Shown here one piece after another: positions 23,275 to 32,516 of a stretch of 64,000 bases of DNA. This stretch comes from a candidate division TM6 bacterium GW2011_GWE2_42_60 (GTDB lineage Bacteria > Babelota > Babeliae > Babelales > Babelaceae): contig LCEG01000001.1 in NCBI GenBank assembly GCA_000996275.1, forward strand, positions 62,001-126,000, in the 5' to 3' direction. The first letter of the stretch is position 1. Each line of letters opens with the position of its first letter. A program made the translations under genes and the position numbers. The notes beneath the pieces were generated by a model. That model had not been told where the DNA came from. It searched no databases and worked only from the letters and a program-made list of their open reading frames with translations.

Positions 23275-26082
23275 TTATTTAGAAACATCTGCCCATGTCT
23301 TGCCCGTGCGGATCTGTACAATAAGAGGGATGTCCCACGTAACAACCGATTCCAGAGTGTTTTTCACGATTTGAGCAACAGTGTCAACGCTGTTTTCTGG
23401 CGCGGTAATGATCAATTCATCATGAATTTGCAATATGATTTTTGCGTCAGGAGTCTTTTTGAGGAGTTGAGCATCAAGTTCAATCATCCCGATTTTCATG
23501 AGATCGGCAGCAGTGCCCTGTGCCTTTGTGTTGATAGCGATGCGGCGGGCGAGTTGGTACAGTGTCTGGTTTTTCTCGTAGATGCCGGGTACGGGGCGTC
23601 TCCGTCCCCAGAGGGTAGTGACAAAACCGTTCGCTTTTGCTTCTTCAACAGCCTGTTCCATCCAGACCTGAACTCCAGGATATTGAGCCTTGTATTTTTC
23701 GATATACAGTTTTGCATCATGCTGTGGAATGTTTAAATCTTTGGCAAGTCCAAACGGCGTGAGGCCATACAGGATACTGAAGTTAATGCGCTTTGCGATT
23801 TGTCGTTGTTCGCTTGTTATCTTGTCTAACGGGATGTCAAAAAGACCAGCAGCTGTGCGTGCGTGAATATCTTCACCGTGTAAAAATGCAGTTTTAAGTG
23901 TCGGGTCTTGGGAGAGGTAAGCGAGAACGCGAAGTTCAATTTGTGAGTAGTCTGCCGAAATGAGCAGTTCATTTTGGGGTGCCATAAATGCCGCACGGAT
24001 AGAGAGCGAGTCTGGTTGTAGGTCTTTGTTGAGAAGTGGTGTGCTGGTGGGAATATTCTGTAAGTTAGGTTCGACGCTTGCAAGCCGTCCGGTGGCGACA
24101 GAAGTCTGCTTGTACGTCGTGTGAATGCGGCCAGTGTTTGGATTTATTTCGAGTGGCAGTGCATCAATATAGGTGCTTTTAAGTTTAAAAAGTTCGCGAT
24201 AGCGAATGATTAATTGGGGTATTGGATGGATGAGTGCAAGTTCTGAAAGCACTTCGCTATCGGTTGAATAACCAGTTTTACCTGAAGTTTTTTTGACCGG
24301 TGTTAATTTGAGTTTATTGAACAACAGATCGCTTACTTGTTGTGGTGAATTGAGATTAAGTTCGCTTTCGCTCATGCCAACGAGATCGCGTATTTCGGCT
24401 TCGATTACTTTGAGTGTTGCTGTTACTTGTGCGTTGAGTTTATTGAGTATGGTGCGGTCGACATCAATACCCTCGAGTTCCATTTTATACAGAACATGAA
24501 TGAGTGGATGTTCGATGGTTTGATAGAGGGTAAGCTGTTCTGCTTTTTCGAGTTCTTTTTGTATAAGTGGTACTAATGCAAAGGTCTGATGGGCGTCTGC
24601 AGCGGCGTAATCAACAGCAAGCGCAAGTGGTACTTGTGAGAAATTAGTGAGTTTTTTATTCGTGACGACCTCTTGAAACGTAATCATCGATTCATGTAAA
24701 TACTGCTCGGATAATGTTTTGAGTCCAACGCGACCTCCTTCTTCTCGTACCAGCCCAGCGGCGACCATAGTATCAAAAGCAAGTCCGGTGATATCAAGGT
24801 CTAAGGTGCTTTTTAGAACCAGCAGATCAAATTTAGCATGGTGCATATATTTTTTGATTGCTTCTGATTCAAAGAGAGGCTTAAGATGACGGGCAATAAC
24901 TTCGTGCGAAAGTGTGTGGGCGCTTTCTTCTGCAGAGGCAATAAAAGAGGTTTGTGTTTCGACAGCCTGATAATTTTTATGGACGGGAATATAGTAAGCA
25001 CTTCCTGTTTCGTAACAGAGCGAAATGCCGACAAGCTCGGTTTGGAGGGCTTTTACTGAGGTTGTTTCAGTGTCGATGGCAACCTGCTTTTTGAGCGCGA
25101 TAGCCGCGCAAACACGTTTGAGCTCTTTTTCGGTTGTGATGGCTGAAAAAGAATATTTGGTATGCGCTTGAGGGCTTGGGCTTTGTTGAGCAGCGGGGAG
25201 TTGTTTTAAAAGTGATGTAAAATTGAGCCGTTCAAAAAAGGGGCGTGCGCGCAAAAATGCATCGGGTGCGAGGGCACATTCTTCAAGTGAAATTGTAGTG
25301 GGCGGTGTCTGGAGGGTGAAGAGCTCTTCGCTCAAAAAGGCATTGTCTCTATTTGCTTCGAGAAGTGTTCTGGTACGAGCTGATGCTATGCTCGAAAGAT
25401 TGGAATAGAGCTCAGTAAGTGATGTAAATTGTTGGACAAGAGCAGTGGCTGTTTTGGGGCCGATTCCCCGTACGCCGGGAATATTGTCGGAGCTGTCTCC
25501 AATGAGTGCATAATAAAAGGGTAATTTTTCAAGTGAAAATCCGTAAGCATTTTCAAGGGCGGCAACGTCAAGAATGGTGTCTTTAAAAGGATCGAAGATA
25601 CGTACCTTTGGTCCTGCTAATTGACCAAGATCTTTGTCCGAAGAGATTATGATAACGTCGTGCGATTGTGCTGAAAAAGTCTGGGCGAGTGTTGCGATAA
25701 GGTCATCCGCTTCGATGCCCTGCTGCGCAACCTGTTTGAGTCCAATGCTGGTGACAAATTCTTGGATGAGCTCTTTTTGTAACCCGAGGTCTGATGGAGC
25801 TGCCTGACGCGTTGCTTTGTAGGCGCTGTAACGTTCGTGTCGGACGGTCTTGCCGGGGCTGTCCCAAACAACGGCCATAAAATGTGGGTTAAATTGGTCG
25901 ATTACTTTTTTGATCATGCGACTGAAGCCAAAAACAGCCTGCACGGGGGTGCCGTCGGGGGCATTGAGGGTACCGAGGGCGTAGTAGGCACGGTACAAAA
26001 AAGATGACCCATCAATTAAAAAAACAGGTAGAGCGGGATGCAAAGGGGTTTCTGTTTTTTCGGGGGTATTCTTATTGGGCAT
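23275..26082 (-). CDS. polA: DNA polymerase I
   Basis: About 935 residues from ATG 26082 (MPNKNTPEK), which follows an AGAGGA site; the track start 45 codons upstream reads through repeat DNA and is rejected. Domains in order: 5'-3' exonuclease (FLIDGSSFLYRAYYA, GIEADDLIATLA, SSDKDLGQL), 3'-5' exonuclease with AIDTETTS and other acidic motifs, and the polymerase with motif A SADYSQIELRVLAY, motif B region KRINFSILYGL and motif C QIHDELI. The proofreading site looks intact. It processes primers and repairs gaps. Confidence 0.95.
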   Translation of the reverse strand: MPNKNTPEKTETPLHPALPVFLIDGSSFLYRAYYALGTLNAPDGTPVQAVFGFSRMIKKVIDQFNPHFMAVVWDSPGKTVRHERYSAYKATRQAAPSDLGLQKELIQEFVTSIGLKQVAQQGIEADDLIATLAQTFSAQSHDVIIISSDKDLGQLAGPKVRIFDPFKDTILDVAALENAYGFSLEKLPFYYALIGDSSDNIPGVRGIGPKTATALVQQFTSLTELYSNLSSIASARTRTLLEANRDNAFLSEELFTLQTPPTTISLEECALAPDAFLRARPFFERLNFTSLLKQLPAAQQSPSPQAHTKYSFSAITTEKELKRVCAAIALKKQVAIDTETTSVKALQTELVGISLCYETGSAYYIPVHKNYQAVETQTSFIASAEESAHTLSHEVIARHLKPLFESEAIKKYMHHAKFDLLVLKSTLDLDITGLAFDTMVAAGLVREEGGRVGLKTLSEQYLHESMITFQEVVTNKKLTNFSQVPLALAVDYAAADAHQTFALVPLIQKELEKAEQLTLYQTIEHPLIHVLYKMELEGIDVDRTILNKLNAQVTATLKVIEAEIRDLVGMSESELNLNSPQQVSDLLFNKLKLTPVKKTSGKTGYSTDSEVLSELALIHPIPQLIIRYRELFKLKSTYIDALPLEINPNTGRIHTTYKQTSVATGRLASVEPNLQNIPTSTPLLNKDLQPDSLSIRAAFMAPQNELLISADYSQIELRVLAYLSQDPTLKTAFLHGEDIHARTAAGLFDIPLDKITSEQRQIAKRINFSILYGLTPFGLAKDLNIPQHDAKLYIEKYKAQYPGVQVWMEQAVEEAKANGFVTTLWGRRRPVPGIYEKNQTLYQLARRIAINTKAQGTAADLMKIGMIELDAQLLKKTPDAKIILQIHDELIITAPENSVDTVAQIVKNTLESVVTWDIPLIVQIRTGKTWADVSK

Positions 26083-26152
26083 GGGCTGGGTCCTCTTTTT
26101 TGATTTTGTTCCGTCGCGGCTTTGTTTTAAGTATATAGGAAAAACTTCTCCA

Positions 26153-26251
26153 CCGCTCATCCCGATGCGCCCGCCTAAGCTTGAGTGCCGACAGGGAGTG
26201 TGATGTAATATCTCCATGGCTCATGGTGAAGCTAACCCACTCCGCTCACCC
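26153..26251. repeat. 99-bp segment, exact copy also at 28393-28491
   Basis: Begins CCGCTCATCCCGATGCGCCC and ends CTCCGCTCACCC. The two copies read identically over 99 bases. It carries repeat-family ends, and lies between polA and the HEPN gene; the second copy lies upstream of the decayed HEPN copy. Confidence 0.9.
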
Positions 26252-26375
26252 GAAATAAGTTGTTGATAAAATTCTTGATCAGTACATGAGTAAAAATATC
26301 TCTTTAGTCGAATTTTAGTATGTTTTATCCATAGGGTTATGAGAGGCAAAGTGCTTTGGGAGTTTGGCAAATACA

Positions 26376-26816
26376 ATGGAACGGCTTAAAAAAAGACATG
26401 AACAGCTATTATGTTTGTTGAACACGCTAGATGAAGCGATTTTGGCGATGAAAGAACTTGAACTTCGTGGAAAAAGTTTTAATCCAAAGGTTGACTATGA
26501 AGATGAGTATCGGACATACCGAGACTCGGTAGTGCAGCGATTTGAGTATACAATCGATCTCTTTTGGAAATATTTAAAAAACTATCTTGAAGTTGCGCAG
26601 GTAGTAACAGGCCTAAAAATACCGAGTGAAGTAATGCGAGAAGCATTTTCTCTTCGTCTTTTAAGTGAAGAAGAGACAGAGAAAATCCTTGAGATGATCA
26701 AATCCCGCAATATGACCTCCCATATATACATCGAAGAGATTGCAGAGCGCCTAGCTCTTAATATTCCAGAGTATTATCAGCTCTTGCAGAAGCTTGCAGA
26801 GCGACTAAAGCCATAA
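26376..26816 (+). CDS. HEPN-fold protein, HI0074-like nucleotidyltransferase partner
   Basis: The protein (146 residues from ATG 26376; a TTG at 26364 is the track start) is all-helical. It has the HI0074 pattern RFEYTIDLFWKYLKNYLE, SEVMREAF and the C-terminal RNMTSHIYIEE. RNMTSH fits the HEPN R-x4-H RNase motif. Such proteins pair with minimal nucleotidyltransferases as substrate-binding subunit or toxin. The nearest NTase is at 18.8 kb on the other strand rather than adjacent. A decayed copy of this gene lies 2.3 kb downstream. Confidence 0.85.
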   Translation: MERLKKRHEQLLCLLNTLDEAILAMKELELRGKSFNPKVDYEDEYRTYRDSVVQRFEYTIDLFWKYLKNYLEVAQVVTGLKIPSEVMREAFSLRLLSEEETEKILEMIKSRNMTSHIYIEEIAERLALNIPEYYQLLQKLAERLKP

Positions 26817-26837
26817 TAGGGTAATTACGCCAAATCC

Positions 26838-26935
26838 GCTCACCCTGAGCGAGTTTACCCTGAGTGACCCCCTCGACAAGCTCGGGATAAACTCCGTGGT
26901 TGTATCGAAGGGAATGGGTCGAGCGGTAGATAGCC
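26838..26935. repeat. Palindromic repeat unit downstream of the HEPN gene
   Basis: CCGCTCACCCTGAGCGAG...GGGTCGAGCGG, including CCCTCGACAAGCTCGGGATAAACTCCG, a common module of the family here. The 189-base gap contains no gene. Confidence 0.75.
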
Positions 26936-27004
26936 CCAGTTAAAGGGCTTAATCACTCTACTTGTGCTATTTGATTATTGAAAAGTCAATTAGCACAGAT
27001 ATAA

Positions 27005-28219
27005 TCACTTTCTCTTGCCAGAGCGCGTAATCTCAGTGACAAGGCTTCCTGCCTCGGTCCATGGGACCACCTGTGCTTGGGTTCGAATCTGTTTTTCGTT
27101 TCCAGCGTATAAAAGATACGTCTGAGCAGCAGGATCTTTTTGTGGGTTTTCGCCATAGGCGAGTCTGTTCCATTCAGAGAGACCGGTAAAGAAATCGTTT
27201 GAGATACGTTCGCTTGCTTTTACTTCGATCGGGAATAACATTCCCGCTTCATCGATAAGGCAGTCGACTTCGAGTCGTCCATTTTTGTCGCGCCAGAAAT
27301 AAAAAGGGGGGCGGGATCCTTGATTGAAATATTGTTTTGCAATATCGGCAATAATGCAACACTCAAAAAGACTTCCCCAGAAAGGATGGAGAGCGAGTGC
27401 TTCTGGTGAAGAAATGCGTAAAAGTGAGCAGGCAAGTCCGGTGTCGTAGAAATAGAGTTTTGGCATTTTAGTGAGTCGTTTACTAAAATTATTGAAATAC
27501 GGCTCGAGTAAAAAGATAATGTAACTTGCTTCTAAAAGAGAGAGCCATCGGCGTGCTGTTGTAACACTAATGCCGCAGACCATTGCCAAATCGGAAAGAT
27601 TGAGTAGATTTCCAATGCGCGATGCGCAGAGTTGGAGGAATTTTTGAAAAGTACCGAGATCACCAACGTTAATAATTTGACGGACGTCTCGTTCGATATA
27701 CGTTTGAATGTATGAAGGATAGAGCTGCTCTGGGGTGAATTGTTCGTTATAAAGGCGGGGATAAAAGCCATTGAAAACAGTTTTGGCAGGACTTTTGGGG
27801 AGTAGGTTATTCTGAGCAAGTTCTCTTAAAGAAAGGGGCTGGAGGTTGAGAATGCCGACGCGTCCCGCGAGTGATTGGGTGATGGCCTGATTGACGAGAA
27901 AGTTTTGGGAGCCGGTAAGAATAAAAAAGCTCTTCCTCTTTTTTGCATCCACATCAAGCTGAATATACGAAAGGATCTGAGGAACGTATTGGAATTCATC
28001 AATAATCAGACCATTCTTATTTGCGTAAGATTCTAAAAACTGGGCCGGCTCTTTTAGGGCAAATTCACGGAGAATTGGGTTTTCGAGCGATACGAACGCA
28101 TGGTCTGGGTATGCTTTTTGTGCAAGGGTTGTCTTGCCCGACTGCCGGGGCCCCAAAATGGCAATAACCGGAAAATTAGCAAATTTTTGTAATGTATTTT
28201 CCATCAATCGTGTGAACAT
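27005..28219 (-). CDS. AAA-type ATPase with DUF4143 domain (second family member)
   Basis: The 404-residue protein has ILGPRQSGKTTLAQ (P-loop near residue 20), GLIIDEFQYVPQ (Walker B) and FILTGSQNFLV. The C-terminal DUF4143 region has a winged-helix-like piece (LSDLAMVCGISVTTARRWL) and FYFWRDKNGRLEVDCLIDE...FPIEVKAS. It is only distantly similar to the ATPase at 3.8 kb, so the two are not a recent duplication. ATG 28219 follows AAGAGGTGC. The gene is isolated between repeat blocks, typical of mobile accessory genes. Confidence 0.85.
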   Translation of the reverse strand: MFTRLMENTLQKFANFPVIAILGPRQSGKTTLAQKAYPDHAFVSLENPILREFALKEPAQFLESYANKNGLIIDEFQYVPQILSYIQLDVDAKKRKSFFILTGSQNFLVNQAITQSLAGRVGILNLQPLSLRELAQNNLLPKSPAKTVFNGFYPRLYNEQFTPEQLYPSYIQTYIERDVRQIINVGDLGTFQKFLQLCASRIGNLLNLSDLAMVCGISVTTARRWLSLLEASYIIFLLEPYFNNFSKRLTKMPKLYFYDTGLACSLLRISSPEALALHPFWGSLFECCIIADIAKQYFNQGSRPPFYFWRDKNGRLEVDCLIDEAGMLFPIEVKASERISNDFFTGLSEWNRLAYGENPQKDPAAQTYLLYAGNEKQIRTQAQVVPWTEAGSLVTEITRSGKRK

Positions 28220-28299
28220 AAAGCACCTCTTTTTTGGTTTTGAATAGGCTGTGCTACTTTAACATTCAATAATAAGTTAGCACAAGAGTTTTTTTGTCC

Positions 28300-28500
28300 C
28301 CACTGTTCGCAGAGCCTGCCCGCCCCTTCGACAGGGGCTCAGGATAAACTCCGCTTTAGCGACGGCTGGGAGTATTTTTGACAGACCCCCGTCCGCTCAT
28401 CCCGATGCGCCCGCCTAAGCTTGAGTGCCGACAGGGAGTGTGATGTAATATCTCCATGGCTCATGGTGAAGCTAACCCACTCCGCTCACCCTTCTGCTGC
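28300..28500. repeat. Repeat block including second copy of the 99-bp segment (28393-28491)
   Basis: Contains GCCCGCCCCTTCGACAGGGGCTC-type palindromes, then the exact second copy of the 99-base segment from 26153-26251. It belongs to a 1.26-kb region between the DUF4143 ATPase and the first K/E-rich gene that has no intact gene. Confidence 0.85.
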
Positions 28501-28564
28501 AAATTAAAATAGCTTTAATTCAGGGATATCTAATTATTTTCTTTAATATAAGTTGCGATAGTTT

Positions 28565-28710
28565 ATGTACCGCTCTTACCCATTCGACAAGCTCAGGGTG
28601 AGCGATCAGGAGTTTGTTTTGAAATAAGTTGTCAGTACATTAGTAAAAATATCTCTTTAGTCGAATCTTGGATTATGATAGATCATGAGGTTATGAGAGG
28701 TAAAGTGTTT
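28565..28710. repeat. Repeat unit followed by a copy of the HEPN upstream region
   Basis: After CCGCTCTTACCCATTCGACAAGCTCAGGG, the stretch 28622-28710 (GAAATAAGTTGT...AGTAAAAATATCTCTTTAGTCGAAT...GGTTATGAGAGG) closely matches 26252-26360, the sequence immediately 5' of the HEPN gene. It shows that the HEPN locus was duplicated here. Confidence 0.75.
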
Positions 28711-28764
28711 TTTGTGACAGAAAGTTTCGGAGCTCGAACTCTAGGCATTTTTTACATCGATTAT

Positions 28765-29035
28765 TTCCACCGCTCATCCCGATACTTCGATACATTTTCC
28801 TACGGAAAACACTCAGTATGAGCGGTTGTATCGAGGGAGACGGGTGGTAAAATGATTTTAAAAACCTTCAAAAATAAAAAACTATCTACCGCTTATCTCC
28901 CTCCCTTCGATACTTTTTCATCTTCGATGAAAACACTCAGGGTAAACTCAACCATTTTGGTCACTTTTAGCCGTCGCTAAAGCGGAGTTTATCCCGAGCT
29001 TGTCGAGGGGGGTCACTCGGGATGAGCGGATGGTG
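28765..29035. repeat. Repeat block inserted in the decayed HEPN copy
   Basis: Two units with hairpins TTTTCC-TAC-GGAAAA (28795-28809) and TTTTCATC-TTC-GATGAAAA (28915-28933), preceded on this strand by CGATAC and followed by ACTCAG. It ends with GTTTATCCCGAGCTTGTCGAGG. It separates the copied HEPN upstream region from the copied HEPN 3' end. Confidence 0.85.
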
Positions 29036-29047
29036 TATCAATTTGAG

Positions 29048-29155
29048 ATGACCTCCGATATCTACATCGAAGAGATTGCAGAGCGCCTAGCTCTTAATAT
29101 TCCAGAGTATTATCAGCTCTTACAGCGGCTTGCAGAACGACTAAAACCACGATAA
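29048..29155 (+). pseudogene. Truncated copy of the HEPN (HI0074-like) gene, C-terminal part only
   Basis: The stretch translates to about 35 residues nearly identical to the C-terminus of the HEPN gene at 26.4 kb (IYIEEIAERLALNIPEYYQLL). The HEPN histidine is replaced by Asp (MTSD instead of MTSH), and everything upstream is missing. An ATTTGAG just before the fragment recalls the middle of the parent gene, suggesting an internal deletion. It is a decayed duplicate. Confidence 0.85.
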
Positions 29156-29232
29156 TTTCTCTAAAAACATAAAAAGCAGAGCGTTGTAATATTTCTATTT
29201 GTATCAATAAAAATAGCCCCCCGAGAAAAGAA

Positions 29233-29260
29233 TTGACGGAAGTATTATTTTTGGCATACT
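29233..29260 (+). promoter_or_regulatory. Predicted promoter for the first K/E-rich secreted protein
   Basis: TTGACG (29233-29238, 5/6), 16 bases, CATACT (29255-29260, 4/6). The leader would be about 215 bases. It contains a hairpin-like ACCCCAAAA/TTTTGGGT followed by GGTTTTTT near 29410-29436, which could attenuate transcription. Confidence 0.45.
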
Positions 29261-29482
29261 GGGTAGTAGCTTATTTGAAATATCTTTATAGAAAATAAGC
29301 GAGGGCAGAACAAATCGTTGTTTTGCTTGGAAATACAGTGGAGGTGTTTCCATAATTCAAAAAACCGTTGACTTTGGTAGCGCGAACGCTACCTTTAGAA
29401 CATAGAATACCCCAAAATGGTTTTGGGTGGTTTTTTGAAATATGAGAAACCTGTTATGAATCAAATCCAAAGGATTATTTTC

Positions 29483-30916
29483 ATGGAAAATAGATTATTT
29501 AAAGCGAGTGCCTTGGCCCTTGTTCTTTTGTTCACTGGGCAGTTTGCTTCTGCAATGAATGTTAAGCCAGGGAGCACTACGACTCAGCCCTTACTAATCG
29601 AAGAGAAGAAAGACGATAAGAAGGTCGAAGAGATCGTCGAGAAGAAAGAAGAGAAGGTCGAGAAGAAAGTCGAAGAGATCACAGTCAAGAAAGACGAGAA
29701 GAAGGTCGAAGAAATCGTAGTCGAGAAGAAAGAAGACGAAGAGATCAAGATCGAAGAGATCAAGAAGGTCGAAGAGACTGAAGTCAAGGAATTGATCGAA
29801 GGCGGCAACAAAGAAGAGAAGAAGGTCGAAGAGAAGAAAGAAGAGATCATAGTCGAGAAAGACGAGAAGAAGGTCGTAGTCGAGAAGGTCGAAGAGAAGA
29901 AGATCGAAGAGAAGAAAGAAGAAAAGACCAATACCACTACCTTCAGAAACGGCTTCAAGATAGTCAACAAGAACGTCGAAGAGAAGAAAGAAGACGAAGT
30001 CAAAGAAAAAGCCAATCCACCAAGCTACTTTTCATTAGCTCTTGGATACCTTGCCATGCCTTTTGTCGGTGGATATAACTTGGTAAAAACACCAGTTGTC
30101 GGTACGTGTAAAGCTGTCCGTCATCCAGTCGATACAACAATAGCCGCTTACAACTATTTGACCAACTTGGACAAAGTGGCCGTTGCGCAAGAGAATCTTC
30201 GTTTAGCTAAAAAATCTCTTGGAGAACTATTTCATATAAATGCAGAATTAGCATTCGATCTTATTGATGCAAGCGGTTCAGATTGGACACAAGGTCTTGT
30301 TGATGCAAATCTTGCATGCGCACAAGCGGGTAAAGTGCTTTTCGGCGACAATGCCGAATTTACTCTTGAATTGACCGAAGCTGAAACTGCTCTTAATAAT
30401 GCAAAAACAGAAAATAAAGCCACTGCTCAAGTAGCTGTTAATAACGCTGCTCTTAAGGTGATTAAAGTTGCGGCTCAGATTGAAGAAGATGAAAAAAATA
30501 AAGCAGACGTTGCGAAATTCCAAGATCTTCTTTACGACCGTAACTTATTCTTCATTGAATGTGCTGATTCTATTAAGGAAATTAAGCACAAAGAGAAAGT
30601 TGATAAAAACCCTGAAGTGGTTGGCAACGAAGCTGAATATAAAGCTTTCCACGATGCTTTCACAACCGAAGAATATAAGAAAGCATACGATGCTAAAGTT
30701 GACGCTGAAAACAAACTTTCTGCAGCACGTCATTGGATGTACGTCGGTACAAAAGATGGTGTAAAAAATGCCGCTTTAGCTACCGTTAAGTTCCCAATGA
30801 ACCATTATTGGATTACCGCTGGTGTTGCTGGTGTCGCTGCACTTGGTGTCACCTATGCCTTGTTGACCGGACGGTCAGTCCCTGGCGTTAGTTTTGTTAC
30901 TTCAAAGATTGGTTAG
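29483..30916 (+). CDS. Secreted K/E-rich repeat protein with C-terminal membrane helix, paralogue 1
   Basis: ATG 29483 (MENRLFKASALALVLLF, cleavage after ASA) follows AAAGGA; the track start 22 codons upstream is rejected. Mature residues about 10-155 are a low-complexity K/E/V array (KKVEEKKEE...), a likely long charged helix. The middle is a helical domain (YLAMPFVGGYN..., KVAVAQENLRLAKK). The end has a hydrophobic segment (AGVAGVAALGVTYALLTG) that could anchor it. No known family. The next gene is a paralogue with nearly the same signal peptide and C-terminus. Confidence 0.8.
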   Translation: MENRLFKASALALVLLFTGQFASAMNVKPGSTTTQPLLIEEKKDDKKVEEIVEKKEEKVEKKVEEITVKKDEKKVEEIVVEKKEDEEIKIEEIKKVEETEVKELIEGGNKEEKKVEEKKEEIIVEKDEKKVVVEKVEEKKIEEKKEEKTNTTTFRNGFKIVNKNVEEKKEDEVKEKANPPSYFSLALGYLAMPFVGGYNLVKTPVVGTCKAVRHPVDTTIAAYNYLTNLDKVAVAQENLRLAKKSLGELFHINAELAFDLIDASGSDWTQGLVDANLACAQAGKVLFGDNAEFTLELTEAETALNNAKTENKATAQVAVNNAALKVIKVAAQIEEDEKNKADVAKFQDLLYDRNLFFIECADSIKEIKHKEKVDKNPEVVGNEAEYKAFHDAFTTEEYKKAYDAKVDAENKLSAARHWMYVGTKDGVKNAALATVKFPMNHYWITAGVAGVAALGVTYALLTGRSVPGVSFVTSKIG

Positions 30917-31135
30917 CTTGCTTAAGCAGATAGACAATTGTTATTGCTGACGCAGTAACAAATCTGTTGAATTAAATAAAGAAGCAGGGGCGAATGTATA
31001 TAAACTACAATTGCCCTTGCTTCTTGTTATCTGGTGCGATTGGCACGAAGGCCAAGAGAATACCCCAGAATGGTTTTGGGTGGTTTTTTGAAATATGAGA
31101 AACCTGTTATGAATCAAATTAAAAGGATTATTTTC

Positions 31136-32350
31136 ATGGAAAATAGATTATTTAAAACGAGTGCTTTGGCCCTTGTTCTTTTGTTCACTGGGCAGTTTGC
31201 TTCTGCAATGGAGACTAATACAACCCCAGAGAACACAGTGAAGGAAAATTCCAAGATCGAAGCCAATAACGAAAACGACGAGATCACCGTCAAAGGCTAC
31301 AAAGACGGGAAGCCAGTCGACGAAGAGAAGAAAGACGACAACGACGGCGAGAAGACCGAAAACGAAAAACAACCAACTGATCAATCAGGTCTCGTTTCAT
31401 CGACTCTTTCATATCTTGCTATGCCTTTTGTCGGTGGGTACTATGCTGTCTTGCATCCAATTAAAGCAATCAAGAAAACATACAACTATTTGAACAACAC
31501 CAAAAAAGTAGCTGTTGCGCAAGAGGAATTTAATGCAAAAACAAAGACTTTCAAAGAACAGTGTGATGCAAAAATAGACCGTATGAAGAAATTAGAAGAT
31601 GCAAATGTAGAATTGGCGTCTAAGCTTCTTGCCGCAAGCCACTGTGATTGGTCTACAGAGCTTATTAATGCACATGTTGCATGCGCAAAAAGTGCAGCAA
31701 AGCTTTTGGTAACGGAAGAAAAAGATGAAGCAGCTGTTCTTGAGGCATTGACTGGAGCTGAAAACATCCTCGCTGGTGCAGATAAAGCAGCGAAGCCTGA
31801 TGTTCAATTACTTATTAATAACAATGCTACTACTTTGATTGAATCTGCTCTCAATCTAAAATTAAGCGGAAATGATGAGGAAGATAATAAGTTGAAAACG
31901 AGTGTTGACTATAGTAACTTCCGCCGAGATCTTCATGCTCGTAACGAAATACTCTTTGCCCTTGCGAATAAGATTCAAAAACAGAGTCATGTGGATGCTA
32001 AAGACAAAGTAGTTGTTGATGGCAAAGAAACTGAAAAAGCTGTTAAAGAAGTTCAAGGCAACGAAGATGAATATAATGCTTTCCACGATGCTTTTAAAGA
32101 CACAGATGAGTATGTAGCTGCAGCCAACGATAAAGCTAAAGCTGAAGACAATCTTTTTGTAGCACGTCATTGGATGTTAGTAGGTACAAAAAAAGCCGCT
32201 AAATCAGTAGTTAAGTTCCCAGTTAAGCATTATTGGTGGACCGCCGCTGGTGTTGCTGGTGTCGCTGCACTTGGTGTCACCTATGCCTTGTTGACCGGAC
32301 GGTCAGTCCCTGGCGTTAGTTTTGTTACTTCAAAGATTGGTTGCTTGTGA
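31136..32350 (+). CDS. Secreted repeat protein with C-terminal membrane helix, paralogue 2
   Basis: Signal peptide MENRLFKTSALALVLLF and the last ~30 residues (AGVAGVAALGVTYALLTGRS) match paralogue 1 almost exactly, at DNA level too, while the middle is diverged. It has a shorter charged segment (ENDEITVKGYKDGKPVDEEKK) and the same helical domain (YLAMPFVGGYY, KKVAVAQEEF, ARHWMLVGTK). The preceding leader repeats the ACCCCAGAATGG hairpin of paralogue 1. ATG 31136 is chosen by analogy. Function unknown; probably a surface or secreted host-interaction protein. Confidence 0.8.
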   Translation: MENRLFKTSALALVLLFTGQFASAMETNTTPENTVKENSKIEANNENDEITVKGYKDGKPVDEEKKDDNDGEKTENEKQPTDQSGLVSSTLSYLAMPFVGGYYAVLHPIKAIKKTYNYLNNTKKVAVAQEEFNAKTKTFKEQCDAKIDRMKKLEDANVELASKLLAASHCDWSTELINAHVACAKSAAKLLVTEEKDEAAVLEALTGAENILAGADKAAKPDVQLLINNNATTLIESALNLKLSGNDEEDNKLKTSVDYSNFRRDLHARNEILFALANKIQKQSHVDAKDKVVVDGKETEKAVKEVQGNEDEYNAFHDAFKDTDEYVAAANDKAKAEDNLFVARHWMLVGTKKAAKSVVKFPVKHYWWTAAGVAGVAALGVTYALLTGRSVPGVSFVTSKIGCL

Positions 32351-32418
32351 AAAAGCTTGCTTAAGCAGATAGACAATTGTTATTGCTGACGCAGTAACAA
32401 ATCTGTTGAATTAAATAA

Positions 32419-32461
32419 AGCAGCAGGGGCGAATGTAGTTTATACATTCGCCCCTGCTGCT
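32419..32461. terminator. Perfect 19-bp hairpin after paralogue 2 (terminator-like)
   Basis: AGCAGCAGGGGCGAATGTA (32419-32437) and its exact complement flank a 5-base loop. The equivalent hairpin after paralogue 1 (about 30980-31020) has the same left arm with mismatches. The T-tract is weak (TTGTTAT), so it may mark 3' ends or stabilise them. It lies between convergent genes. Confidence 0.6.
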
Positions 32462-32516
32462 TGTTATCTGGTGCGATTGGCGCGAAGGCCAAAGGCGCAC
32501 TACAACTGAGTCAAAC

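Noticed and set aside
26083-26217. 45-codon N-terminal extension of polA in the ORF track
   Set aside because: It reads through repeat-family DNA (HTPCRHSSLGG...), while ATG 26082 has a Shine-Dalgarno and gives the normal Pol I start.
29584-30015. 143-codon Ser/Phe-rich minus-strand ORF
   Set aside because: It is the complement of the K/E-rich minisatellite; such arrays leave the opposite strand open without coding meaning.
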